The notes under the pieces were generated by a model that was given only the letters and a program-made list of their open reading frames with translations, made no database searches and was not told the DNA's origin. A program made the position numbers and the translations under genes. Positions 6,226 through 15,368 of a DNA stretch of 64,000 bases are shown piece by piece. Position 1 is the first letter of the stretch, and the number at the start of each line of letters is the position of its first letter. Source of the DNA: Salinivibrio kushneri. GTDB lineage: Bacteria; Pseudomonadota; Gammaproteobacteria; Enterobacterales; Vibrionaceae. The DNA lies in assembly GCF_005280275.1 (NCBI RefSeq), contig NZ_CP040022.1, forward strand, positions 372,001 to 436,000, read 5' to 3'.

Positions 6226-7938
6226 ATGAACCAGCCGACTCAGCAAGAACAAGAATACTTAAAAGCGCTTGAAAGCAAGCTATGGACTGCCGCCGACAAA
6301 CTCCGCTCCACCTTGGATGCGGCTCAGTATAAACACGCGGTGCTTGGGCTGATTTTCGTCAAGTATGTGTCGGATGCCTTTGATGCCCGCCGCCAAGAAA
6401 TTTCGGCACAGCTGGATGATCCAGAGCACGAATACTACCTCGACCCAGAAGGCTTGACTCCAGAAGAGCTGGAAGAAGAAAAAGCGATTGAGCTTGAGCA
6501 ACGTGATTATTACACCGAGAAAAACGTCTTTTGGTTGCCCGCTGAATCACGTTGGCAGTTTTTGCAAGATAACGCGCCACGAGTGATTGGCGGGGCCGAG
6601 CTGACCATCGCCGGCAAAGCGAAGAAAATCACCTCCGTCGGTCACTTGATTGATAATGCGCTAGAAGGCATTGAGCGCGACAACGCCAAGCTCAAGGGTG
6701 TTTTGAACAAAGCCTACAGCGGCCTGCGTATCGACCAAGCCAAATTGGTTGAGCTGATCAACCTAATTGCCACTATCCCGTTTTCTCACAACTCGCTAAA
6801 CAGCAAAGACATCCTCGGCCATATCTACGAGTACTTTCTCGGTCAGTTTGCCTTGGCAGAAGGGAAAAAAGGTGGCCAGTTCTACACGCCCGCCTCGATT
6901 GTTAGCTTGATTGTTGAAATGCTCGAACCGTTCGAAGGGCGAGTATACGACCCGGCGATGGGCTCCGGTGGCTTCTTTGTGCAATCAGAAAAGTTTATTG
7001 AGCGTTACGCCAATAAATATGACATCGACCCGCTCACCCAAAAGCAGAAAATCTCGATTTACGGCCAAGAATACAACTACACCACTTGGCAGCTGGCTGC
7101 GATGAACATGGCGATCCGTGGCTTAGATTACGACTTTGGTAAAGAGCCCGCCAGCACCTATACCAATGTTCAGCACCCTGACCTGCGTGCCGATTTTATT
7201 ATGGCAAACCCGCCGTTTAACATGCGGGAGTGGAACACAGGCGTCGATGATAACGACCCGCGCTGGGTGTACGGCCAACCGCCCGCCAATAATGCCAACT
7301 TTGCCTGGTTGCAACATATGCTCCACCACCTCGCGCCCGACGGCTCGCAAGCCTTGCTGCTCGCCAACGGCTCAATGAGTTCCAGCACCAACAATGAAGG
7401 CGAGATCCGCGCCGCGTTAGTGGAAAACGATTTGGTCGAGTGTATGGTTGCCCTGCCCGGTCAGCTGTTTACTAACACCCAAATCCCCGCCTGTATCTGG
7501 TTTTTAACCAAAACCAAAAAAGCACGTACCGATAAAGCAGGCCGCCAGTTGCGCGACCGTAAAGGCGAAGTACTGTTTATTGACGCCCGCCACCTTGGCT
7601 ATATGAAAGACCGCGTGTTACGCGACTTTTCTATGGACGATATCGCCCAAGTGGCCGATGTTTTCCATGCGTGGAAGACGGGCGCGGAAGTAAACGGCAC
7701 CACATACCAAGACCAAGCCGGCTTTTGTAAATCCGCCACCTTGGATGAGATTAAAAAGCACGATTTTGTTCTGACCCCAGGCCGCTACGTGGGCGCGGCG
7801 GATGTGGAGGATGACGGCATTCCCTTTGCGGAAAAAATGGCGACCCTCACCGAAAAGCTGGGTGAACAATTTGCGGAATCGGCCAAGTTGGAAGCCGAGA
7901 TTAAGAAGAATCTAGCGGGGTTGGGTTATGAGCTTTGA
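6226..7938 (+). CDS. hsdM: Type I restriction-modification DNA methyltransferase subunit HsdM
   Basis: The 570-residue N6-adenine methyltransferase subunit has an N-terminal helical HsdM domain (about 10-160). The AdoMet-binding motif I is DPAMGSGGF at 242-250, and the catalytic motif IV is NPPF at 328-331. HsdM with HsdS methylates the host's target sites; with HsdR it forms the restriction complex in the cytoplasm. Length is normal. Its stop lies 11 bases inside the hsdS start, so M and S are translationally coupled. The upstream 135-bp gap after the REP array must hold the promoter. Confidence 0.96.
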   Translation: MNQPTQQEQEYLKALESKLWTAADKLRSTLDAAQYKHAVLGLIFVKYVSDAFDARRQEISAQLDDPEHEYYLDPEGLTPEELEEEKAIELEQRDYYTEKNVFWLPAESRWQFLQDNAPRVIGGAELTIAGKAKKITSVGHLIDNALEGIERDNAKLKGVLNKAYSGLRIDQAKLVELINLIATIPFSHNSLNSKDILGHIYEYFLGQFALAEGKKGGQFYTPASIVSLIVEMLEPFEGRVYDPAMGSGGFFVQSEKFIERYANKYDIDPLTQKQKISIYGQEYNYTTWQLAAMNMAIRGLDYDFGKEPASTYTNVQHPDLRADFIMANPPFNMREWNTGVDDNDPRWVYGQPPANNANFAWLQHMLHHLAPDGSQALLLANGSMSSSTNNEGEIRAALVENDLVECMVALPGQLFTNTQIPACIWFLTKTKKARTDKAGRQLRDRKGEVLFIDARHLGYMKDRVLRDFSMDDIAQVADVFHAWKTGAEVNGTTYQDQAGFCKSATLDEIKKHDFVLTPGRYVGAADVEDDGIPFAEKMATLTEKLGEQFAESAKLEAEIKKNLAGLGYEL

Positions 7939-9217
7939 AACCGCGACTCTTGATTCATTGTGTGAGCTTATAGTTGACTGTCCTCACTCGACACCAAAAT
8001 GGACTGATGAAGGGATTATTGTTTTACGAAATCAGAATATCAGAAATGGTGTTTTAGACCTCTCCGCCCCTAGTTTTACTAACGAAGAAGATTATCTAAA
8101 GCGAATAAAGCGAGCTGCCCCAAAAACAGGTGATATAGTATTTACACGTGAAGCCCCTATGGGGGAAGTATGCATGATACCGGAAGGAGTAAAGTGCTGC
8201 TTGGGGCAACGGCAGGTGCTGTTACGTCCAAAATCTAGTGTGAATGGGCAATACCTCTTTTGGGCGTTGCAATCGCCTTACGTCCAGCAGCAGATAGCTT
8301 GGAATGAAGGAACAGGCTCTACAGTTAGTAATGTTCGAATTCCTGTATTAAAAGCATTGCATATTCCTCGAATTGGCAGTGAAGATATGGTTGCGAAATC
8401 ACTATCTGATATTGCTTCAAGAATGGCGCTAAACACCCAAACCAACCAAACCCTCGAAGCCATGGCGCAAGCTATCTTTAAGTCTTGGTTTGTTGATTTC
8501 GACCCCGTCAAAGCCAAAATGCAGGGCAAGCAGCCCGAAGGAATGGACGCCGACACCGCCGCGCTTTTCCCCGATAAGTTGGTTGAGTCGGAGTTGGGGC
8601 TGATTCCGGAGGGGTGGGAAGCAGGAGAGTTGTCTGACTTGATGGACTTCAATCCCAAACGCACTCTCAGGAAAGGGACAAAGGCTCCATACCTTGATAT
8701 GAAAAGCATGCCAACAGCAGGCCACCTTGCTCTAGATATCTACGAACGAGAAATGGGGAGTGGAACTAAATTCATCAACGGCGATGTGTTACTTGCCCGC
8801 ATCACACCATGTCTTGAAAACGGTAAGACTGCATACGTAGATTTCCTTAAAGAGGAGCAAGTTGGCTGGGGCTCTACAGAATATATCGTTATGCGATCCA
8901 AGGCAGATAGCTATAAATATTTCAGCTATTTTATAGTTAGATTCGAACCGTTTAGAAAATTTGCAATTCAAAGCATGACAGGAACAAGTGGTCGTCAGCG
9001 AGCACAAGCTAAAACTGTTCAAACCATGCCCTTTGTTGTTCCACCACCTCCCATTCTTGAGAAGTTCGATGAGTTGATCGCTGCGAATATGAAACTGATT
9101 AAGCGCCATGGTGACGAAAATAAAACGTTGGCAAACCTACGCGACACCCTACTCCCCAAGCTACTCTCCGACGAATTACCGTTGGAACAGGCAGAAAAAC
9201 TGGCAGAGGTCAGCTAA
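7928..9217 (+). CDS. hsdS: Type I restriction-modification specificity subunit HsdS
   Basis: The 429-residue subunit chooses the DNA target. Its two target-recognition domains are at about 1-175 and 225-390, separated by a conserved helical spacer beginning QAIFKSWFVDFDPVKAKM, and it ends with the second conserved region (LRDTLLPKLLSDELPLEQ). Both recognition domains are visibly more AT-rich than the spacer and the flanking hsdM and hsdR, as expected when recognition domains are swapped by recombination. The target cannot be read from the sequence. The start overlaps hsdM by 11 bases. Confidence 0.95.
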   Translation: MSFETATLDSLCELIVDCPHSTPKWTDEGIIVLRNQNIRNGVLDLSAPSFTNEEDYLKRIKRAAPKTGDIVFTREAPMGEVCMIPEGVKCCLGQRQVLLRPKSSVNGQYLFWALQSPYVQQQIAWNEGTGSTVSNVRIPVLKALHIPRIGSEDMVAKSLSDIASRMALNTQTNQTLEAMAQAIFKSWFVDFDPVKAKMQGKQPEGMDADTAALFPDKLVESELGLIPEGWEAGELSDLMDFNPKRTLRKGTKAPYLDMKSMPTAGHLALDIYEREMGSGTKFINGDVLLARITPCLENGKTAYVDFLKEEQVGWGSTEYIVMRSKADSYKYFSYFIVRFEPFRKFAIQSMTGTSGRQRAQAKTVQTMPFVVPPPPILEKFDELIAANMKLIKRHGDENKTLANLRDTLLPKLLSDELPLEQAEKLAEVS

Positions 9218-9275
9218 ACGCTAATGAGGCTGCGCGATCACAGCGAGTGAGATAAAGAATAAAAAGGAATAGCGG

Positions 9276-12200
9276 ATGATTACCGAAGACCAGCTGGAGC
9301 AGCTCTGCCTCGATTGGTTTAAAACACTGGGCTATCAATACGCGCTCGGTTACGATATCGCCCCTGACGGCGACCGCCCTGAGCGCGATGACTACCATCA
9401 AGTCACCTTAAAAGGGCGGTTGCTTAACGCCCTTTCCGCGCTGAACCCACAGGTGCCGCATGACACCTTAGTAGCCGTGGCCAAAACCGTCTCCACCCCA
9501 GATTCACCGGTGCTGATTAAAAGCAACAAAACCTTCCATCACTATGTGATTGAAGGCGTGCCAGTGGAATACAGTGTATGGCAAGACGGCAAACAGACCA
9601 CTAAACATGACCGTGTCAGGCTGATTGACTTCACCCACCCCGATAACAATGACTGGTTAGTGGTGAATCAGTTTACTCTGACGGGCACGAAAGGCAACCG
9701 TCGCCCTGATGTGGTGGTCTTTATTAACGGCCTGCCTATCGCGGTGATTGAGCTCAAAAACCCTGCCGACGAACAGGCTGATATTTGGAAAGCTTATAAC
9801 CAAATTCAAACTTACAAAGACGAGCTTAGTGACTTATTTGTATGTAACGAAGCCCTGGTTATCTCGGATGGGACGCGGGCACGTGTTGGCTCGCTAACCG
9901 CAAACCAAGAGCGCTTTTTACCTTGGCGCACCATTGCCAGCGAAGACGACAAACCCCTCAATGAGTTTGAGCTCGAAACCCTAATCCGTGGCTTTTTTAA
10001 TCGCGCCCTGCTGCTCGACTACATTCGCTATTTTATCCTATTTGAGCAAAGCGGCGACACCATGATTAAGAAAATTGCCGGTTATCATCAATTCCATGCC
10101 GTGCGCGAGGCCGTCAAAGCAACGGTTATTGCCGCCAACACCACCAACCAAGTGACAGAGCCGCGCGCCAACTATGTCAATACCGTTAAGCCTGGCAGTA
10201 AAAAGGCGGGGGTGGTGTGGCATACCCAAGGCAGCGGTAAAAGCATCTCGATGGTGTGTTATGCCAGCAAGCTGTTACAACAGCCAGAGATGAACAACCC
10301 TACCTTGGTGGTGGTCACCGACCGTAACGATCTGGACGGTCAGCTGTTTAACACCTTTACCATGGCGCAAGACACCCTCAAGCAGTTGCCACAGCAAGCC
10401 GAGGATCGAGAGTCCCTGCGCGATTTACTCGCCAGTCGCCAATCAGGCGGGATCATTTTTACCACCGTGCAAAAGTTTTCGTTGCAGGACGATGAGTCGT
10501 TTCATCCTCAGTTATCGCAGCGTGGCAATATTGTGGTGGTCTCTGATGAAGCGCACCGCAGCCAATACGGCAACAAAGCAAAACTTCGCGAAGTAAGAGA
10601 CGCTAATGGGCAAGTGGTAGATCACCGCTATGTGTATGGCTACTCACAATACATGCGCGATGCGCTGCCGAATGCCTCTTTTATTGGCTTTACCGGCACG
10701 CCTATTTCGCAAGACGACAAAGACACTCGCGGTGTGTTTGGGGATTACGTCTCGATTTATGATATTCAAGATGCGGTCGAAGATGGCGCCACCGTGCCCA
10801 TTTATTACGAATCTCGCCTTGCCAAACTAGACATTAACCAAGACGACATTGAAGCGCTGAATGAGCAAGTCGATGAAGAAATCGGCGAAGACGAAGAGAT
10901 CAGCACCCGCGAGAAGCTAAAATCTACGTGGTCAGCACTCGAAAAACTGGTGGGTGCCGCGCCCCGCATTGAGCAAGTGGCCGCTGATTTAGTCGAGCAC
11001 TTTACCACCCGCACCGCGACTTTCCCCGGTAAAGCGATGATCGTAGGGATGAGCCGCGAAATCTGTGTTGATCTTTACAACGCGATTGTTGCAAACAAGC
11101 CCGAGTGGCATGACCCTGACCCACACAAGGGGGCGATAAAAATTGTGATGACGGGCAGCGCGTCAGATAAAGAAAAGATGCAACCCCACATCTACGATAA
11201 GAAAACCAAGAAGCTGTTTGAGAAACGCTTTAAAGACGTGGACGATGAGCTGCAATTGGTGATCGTACGCGATATGTGGCTGACCGGCTTTGATGCGCCC
11301 TGCTGCCATACCATGTATGTCGATAAACCGATGAAAGGCCACAACCTGATGCAGGCGATCGCGCGGGTCAATCGGGTGTTTAAAGACAAACCCGGCGGGC
11401 TGGTCGTGGACTATATCGGTATTGCTAACGAACTGAAAAACGCACTAAAAACCTATACCAATAGCCAAGGTAAGGGCAAACCCACCGTCGATACCGCCGA
11501 GGCCTTCGCGGTGTTGATGGAAAAAATCGATGTGGTCAGAGGCATGTTTGCCACCCCCGTTGATGGTGAGGTATTTCACTACCGCCCAGACTTTGAAACC
11601 CAAGCTATTCGCCTGCTGCCCGGTGCGCTGAACCATATTGCGGGCCTGTCTCATCGTAACAGCAAAGGGGAAGAGGTGCGCGACGGCAAACGCCGCTATC
11701 TCGATACCATGGCCGCGCTGATGAAGGCGTATTCCCTGTGTAATACGCTGGATGAAGTAGAGGGGTATAAAAACGAAATCGCCTTTTACGGTGCTATTAA
11801 GACGGCCTTTTTAAAGCACTCCACCGTCGATAAAAAGCGCAGCGACGAAACCCGCAACTCCGCGCTACGTCAGATCCTTGATAACGCCATTGTCGCAGAC
11901 GGGGTCGATGACATTTTCAGCACCGTGGGGCTGGAAAAGCCCAATATTGGCCTGCTGTCGGAAGAATTCTTGGAAGAGGTGAAAGATCTCAAAGAGAAGA
12001 ACCTTGCGGTTGATCTGCTAGAACGGCTATTACGCGATGAAGTCAAAGCGCGGATGAAAAACGATGTAGTACAGGAGAAAAAGTACTCAGATCGCATTAT
12101 GTCAACGCTGCAAAAGTACCATAACCGCAGCATTGAAACCGCGCAGGTCATTGAAGAGCTGATCCGCTGGGCCAAAGAGATGCAAGCCGACGCCAGCATG

Positions 12201-12500
12201 ATGGACGAGCTGGATCTCACCGTTGACGAAATTGCTTTCTATCGCGCACTGGTAGTGAACGAGGCATCGGTGCGTGAGCTGGGCAATGATACGCTCCGGA
12301 AATTAGCAATTGAGCTAACCCGCCAGTTACGAAAATCAGCAACGGTAGACTGGCAAAAGCGCGACAGTGTACGCGCACGCATGCGTAATATTGTCCGCCG
12401 CCTACTCCGCCGCTGGAAGTATCCGCCTGATAAAGCCGAAGAAGCTACCAAGCTGGTCCTAGAGCAAGCCGAGGCATTAGCAGACGGTTGGCATAGTTAA
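9276..12500 (+). CDS. hsdR: Type I restriction endonuclease subunit HsdR
   Basis: The 1074-residue motor and nuclease subunit has an N-terminal PD-(D/E)xK nuclease with RPDVVVF and the ELK motif at 159-161. Walker A follows (GSGKS at 319-323), then the DEAH box (424-427), helicase motif III (FIGFTGTP) and motif VI (QAIARVNRVF), and a C-terminal helical domain that contacts HsdM. It translocates and cuts unmethylated DNA. All catalytic motifs are intact, so the system looks functional. It starts at ATG 9276 after AAAAAGGAATAGCGG, a good ribosome site. A REP follows the stop by 18 bases. Confidence 0.96.
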   Translation: MITEDQLEQLCLDWFKTLGYQYALGYDIAPDGDRPERDDYHQVTLKGRLLNALSALNPQVPHDTLVAVAKTVSTPDSPVLIKSNKTFHHYVIEGVPVEYSVWQDGKQTTKHDRVRLIDFTHPDNNDWLVVNQFTLTGTKGNRRPDVVVFINGLPIAVIELKNPADEQADIWKAYNQIQTYKDELSDLFVCNEALVISDGTRARVGSLTANQERFLPWRTIASEDDKPLNEFELETLIRGFFNRALLLDYIRYFILFEQSGDTMIKKIAGYHQFHAVREAVKATVIAANTTNQVTEPRANYVNTVKPGSKKAGVVWHTQGSGKSISMVCYASKLLQQPEMNNPTLVVVTDRNDLDGQLFNTFTMAQDTLKQLPQQAEDRESLRDLLASRQSGGIIFTTVQKFSLQDDESFHPQLSQRGNIVVVSDEAHRSQYGNKAKLREVRDANGQVVDHRYVYGYSQYMRDALPNASFIGFTGTPISQDDKDTRGVFGDYVSIYDIQDAVEDGATVPIYYESRLAKLDINQDDIEALNEQVDEEIGEDEEISTREKLKSTWSALEKLVGAAPRIEQVAADLVEHFTTRTATFPGKAMIVGMSREICVDLYNAIVANKPEWHDPDPHKGAIKIVMTGSASDKEKMQPHIYDKKTKKLFEKRFKDVDDELQLVIVRDMWLTGFDAPCCHTMYVDKPMKGHNLMQAIARVNRVFKDKPGGLVVDYIGIANELKNALKTYTNSQGKGKPTVDTAEAFAVLMEKIDVVRGMFATPVDGEVFHYRPDFETQAIRLLPGALNHIAGLSHRNSKGEEVRDGKRRYLDTMAALMKAYSLCNTLDEVEGYKNEIAFYGAIKTAFLKHSTVDKKRSDETRNSALRQILDNAIVADGVDDIFSTVGLEKPNIGLLSEEFLEEVKDLKEKNLAVDLLERLLRDEVKARMKNDVVQEKKYSDRIMSTLQKYHNRSIETAQVIEELIRWAKEMQADASMMDELDLTVDEIAFYRALVVNEASVRELGNDTLRKLAIELTRQLRKSATVDWQKRDSVRARMRNIVRRLLRRWKYPPDKAEEATKLVLEQAEALADGWHS

Positions 12501-12518
12501 CGGAAGAGAAACCGGCCA

Positions 12519-12551
12519 ATATGCATTCCCACGCAGGAGCGTGGGAACGAG
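12519..12551 (-). repeat. REP palindrome, copy 8
   Basis: Inverted intact copy just behind hsdR. With copy 7 it brackets the whole restriction-modification operon by REPs in inverted orientation. Confidence 0.92.
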
Positions 12552-12584
12552 CGGTGCATCGGCTACGGTATGTATTCCGTCTCT

Positions 12585-12610
12585 GACTCCCATGCTCTTG
12601 TGTGGGAGCC
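12585..12610. repeat. REP-like palindrome, copy 9 (very degenerate)
   Basis: GACTCCCATGCTC / TGTGGGAGCC resembles REP arms, with several mismatches. It follows copy 8 within 35 bases. Confidence 0.4.
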
Positions 12611-12661
12611 TTCACGGTGTGAGTAGTTGCAGCTAAAATTTAGAATTAAAGGTGTTGTTTT

Positions 12662-13315
12662 ATGGATAACAAGGCACTAAGGATTTTTTTCCTGACCCTA
12701 TTAGCTGTTTCAACCAATGGAGCAGCCCAAGATAGGGCGACATACCCTGAAAACAAAGAGTTATTACTTGGTAGATACGCTGGTAAAGAACTTGTTATTA
12801 ACCGGATTACGCCAAACTTTGCTGTTATGTACGATATATCAAGCTTTAGGATATATGGTCATGATTTTACGATAGATAAGCATACTCGCTATTACGGCAA
12901 ATCAGGTATGGCACACTACTCTCAGATCACTACTGAAAACGTGAATTGCCGGGACGGATTTATATCAAATTCATCTCTGGGATTTTATGCAACTTACTCA
13001 CTAGATATGCAAGTAGAATTTAACGCTCCTAGTTTACCTGAGAGTAAGGAGCCGTTGGGTCGATTTGAACAAGATACGTGCAGACTACTCTCAGATAATG
13101 GATTTAAGTCAGCTGGACTAAGCCAACATGAGGGATTAGAACAGTATAAAAGTGCCATGCTTGAGTTTAGCGTGAATATGTTTGAATTAGCTCCGCCTAG
13201 CATATTCGCTATACCTGATCTTATCAATAATCCGTTGGGGGTAGCACAAGGAAACGACGCGAAAATGACACCTATCGGCAAACTATTGAAAGAAAAAAAT
13301 ACTAACGTAGACTAA
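12662..13315 (+). CDS. Exported protein of unknown function
   Basis: This 217-residue protein has a signal peptide (about residues 1-22, with hydrophobic core FFLTLLAVSTNGAAQ) and a mature region with two cysteines (in NCRDG and DTCRLL) that could form a disulphide. I recognise no domain. Composition is clearly more AT-rich than hsdR or the flanking chromosome, suggesting transfer. It lies between REP copies 9 and 10, separate from the restriction operon, on the same strand. The start at 12662 is preceded by AAAGGTG with a long spacer. Confidence 0.65.
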   Translation: MDNKALRIFFLTLLAVSTNGAAQDRATYPENKELLLGRYAGKELVINRITPNFAVMYDISSFRIYGHDFTIDKHTRYYGKSGMAHYSQITTENVNCRDGFISNSSLGFYATYSLDMQVEFNAPSLPESKEPLGRFEQDTCRLLSDNGFKSAGLSQHEGLEQYKSAMLEFSVNMFELAPPSIFAIPDLINNPLGVAQGNDAKMTPIGKLLKEKNTNVD

Positions 13316-13322
13316 GCCACTA

Positions 13323-13352
13323 CTCGTTCCCACGCTGGAGCATGAGAACGAG
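13323..13352. repeat. REP palindrome, copy 10 (degenerate)
   Basis: CTCGTTCCCACGCTGG / CATGAGAACGAG keeps the outer arms CTCGTTC and GAACGAG but has lost part of the inner stem. It starts 8 bases after the stop of the upstream exported-protein gene. Confidence 0.7.
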
Positions 13353-13677
13353 TGGTGCAACATGTCAACACTATCGTGACTAAGGGACGTCAACAAGCCA
13401 GCATCATCAGAGATCGCCTCAGCAAAGAATGTTAATTTAGAACGCCGCTAAACATAGTTAGATTACACTACCTTTTGATTTCATAAGGATCATCGAAAAT
13501 TAGTCACTTGACAAAGCCCATCGGATCAAGGCATTCTACCAATCGGTATTACATGGATGCCTGCCCACCCCAATGGCAAATCTCTTCAGAGAACCAGCTA
13601 TCTTATTCACACGTTTTTTTCAGCCATCGTATATGGTGAGGGGTGCACTTTAGTCAATGGCTACTGAGGAAAACGAA
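13353..13677. other. 325-bp gap without a recognisable gene
   Basis: The gap is AT-rich with no convincing open frame. It should carry the promoter of the following gene, but I cannot point to clear -35 and -10 boxes. Confidence 0.4.
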
Positions 13678-14352
13678 ATGTCAGATGAAAAAAGAAATTT
13701 AGTTGCTCACGCTAAAAAAGCTGCAAAGAAGCTCTGTAAAAGCTCCCCTGAAAAATCACATTCCCAATGCTTGAATATAATCGCTAAAAGTCTAGGTTTT
13801 CGTGATTATCATAACTTACTTCAACATAATAAAAATCAAGCCCCTATAGTAGAAGATTATACTTGTCTGGTTGATAAATACTCTAAAGTCATCAACAAGG
13901 TGCTCGCTGACTGCATAAGCAAAGAGCCCAAAGATGAGTTAGTCAATGATTTTTTTGGATTACTATCCACTACTATTAATACTGATACAGATTTAGAGCG
14001 TATTGAGCAATTGACAAGGTGGACTATCGATAAAGAAAAGCTGAAGCAATATGGGTATTCTTTTCATGAGGGTGAAAACAAAAAATATGAGGATTTAGGT
14101 TATATTTTAGTCGCTATTAGCCATTATTACAGATCTATAATGGATAATTGCAGCCACCAAATTGGTGAACATATTAGCTTTAATAATTATTTCGGCTATT
14201 GGTTACGCGCTATACATCCTAACGCGCGCACTAATTCACCAACTTTAGAAAAACTTAAACAACTCTATCCATATAACGGAGATCAAACACTCTCTATTGG
14301 GGCCACAAGTTGGGCACCAAGATGGTGGCTTCAGGACCAAGGAAGACTTTAA
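13678..14352 (+). CDS. Unknown protein with an N-terminal SHSQ..IAKSLGF..YHNLL helical module
   Basis: I chose ATG 13678 (224 residues) because GAGGA stands seven bases upstream; ATG 13657 in the same frame is the alternative. The N-terminal 60 residues (AHAKKAAKKLCKSS, then SHSQCLNIIAKSLGFRDYHN) resemble a small helical module found at the start of several mobile-element and plasmid proteins annotated as glyoxalase-related. No glyoxalase fold follows. The C-terminal part is unrecognised and has many Tyr and Trp. AT-rich composition and a REP two bases behind the stop mark it as cargo of the island. Function unknown. Confidence 0.65.
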   Translation: MSDEKRNLVAHAKKAAKKLCKSSPEKSHSQCLNIIAKSLGFRDYHNLLQHNKNQAPIVEDYTCLVDKYSKVINKVLADCISKEPKDELVNDFFGLLSTTINTDTDLERIEQLTRWTIDKEKLKQYGYSFHEGENKKYEDLGYILVAISHYYRSIMDNCSHQIGEHISFNNYFGYWLRAIHPNARTNSPTLEKLKQLYPYNGDQTLSIGATSWAPRWWLQDQGRL

Positions 14353-14353
14353 T

Positions 14354-14385
14354 TATGCATTCCCACGCGGGAGCGTGGGAACGAG
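14354..14385 (-). repeat. REP palindrome, copy 11
   Basis: Intact inverted copy that exactly fills the gap between the unknown gene ending at 14352 and the stop codon of the methyltransferase at 14386. It marks the right edge of the island. Confidence 0.92.
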
Positions 14386-15288
14386 TTAATCCGCTAACTG
14401 CGAGAACTTGATGATCTCGTGAGATTGTTCAAGGGTTTGTGCGAGGTGTTGGATATGGGCGGGGGTGATTTCGCAGCAGCCGCCAACCACCAACGCACCG
14501 TCGGCAATCCATTGTTGTACGCGTTCCGTGTGGACTAACGGTGAGAGATCTTCCCGCGCTTGCAGGGCATCGGCTTTGCTGCCTTTGGCCATGTCTTCTA
14601 CCGATTTAAACGCATTGGCATAGCCACCCACAATGTCGGCCTGGGTCGCCATCTTTGGCATCGCCGTGGTAAGCACTTCTGGGTCGCAGCAATTGAGCAT
14701 CACTGCTGTCGGCGCGTAGTCAGTGACCGCGTGCATGGCTTGTTCTAGCGACTCGCCAGAGCGGAGTGCGCCATTAGGCTCTAACCGAAACGCCACCCCA
14801 AACGGTTTACCTTGCTCACGGGCGGCGGCGCACGCTGCACGCGCTTCAAGGGTGTTGGTCATGGTTTCAATTAAAAACACATCCACATGAGGCTGTAGGC
14901 GGGCGATATGAGAAAACTCGGCTTTCATATCGTCAAAGCTGCGTTGCGGCTGGCCGAGGTAGCTGCCCACCAGCGGCGGTAAACAGCCGGCAATATCGAC
15001 ATCGGCGCCTGTCTCATCCACCGCTTGCTGCAGCGCTTCGAAGGCTTTTTGATAAATGGTGTCTATTTTATCGCTCAGGCCGGCTTTGGCGAGGCGCGTG
15101 GGCGTCGCTGGATAGGTATTCAGGGTATGCGTTTTCGCGCCGGCGCGAATAAAATCTTTATGCACGTCTTTGACAATGTTGGCATGTTTTAACATCACCG
15201 CGACCGACCAAAGCTTCGAGCTCACATCCGGCCCACGTTGATAAATTTCCTGTCCTAGGCCACCATCGAGTAATGCAATCGACGTCAT
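14386..15288 (-). CDS. Homocysteine S-methyltransferase family protein
   Basis: The 300-residue barrel protein of the MmuM/BHMT family starts with LLDGGLGQEIYQRG. The zinc ligands of the family are visible as C200 (in MLNCC) and C271-C272 (in VVGGCC). Such enzymes move a methyl group from S-methylmethionine or a related donor to homocysteine, giving methionine, in the cytoplasm. The donor cannot be told from sequence. The gene stands alone on the minus strand, its 3' end touched by REP copy 11. The ATG at 15288 is preceded by GGAGG (GAAGGAGGCTGAAGTTATC) with a long spacer. Confidence 0.88.
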   Translation of the reverse strand: MTSIALLDGGLGQEIYQRGPDVSSKLWSVAVMLKHANIVKDVHKDFIRAGAKTHTLNTYPATPTRLAKAGLSDKIDTIYQKAFEALQQAVDETGADVDIAGCLPPLVGSYLGQPQRSFDDMKAEFSHIARLQPHVDVFLIETMTNTLEARAACAAAREQGKPFGVAFRLEPNGALRSGESLEQAMHAVTDYAPTAVMLNCCDPEVLTTAMPKMATQADIVGGYANAFKSVEDMAKGSKADALQAREDLSPLVHTERVQQWIADGALVVGGCCEITPAHIQHLAQTLEQSHEIIKFSQLAD

Positions 15289-15368
15289 GATAACTTCAGC
15301 CTCCTTCGGCCATTTGTCCTTGGTTTAGCGTGAGATTACCATGCGCTCGCCGATTTAACATCCCGGTG

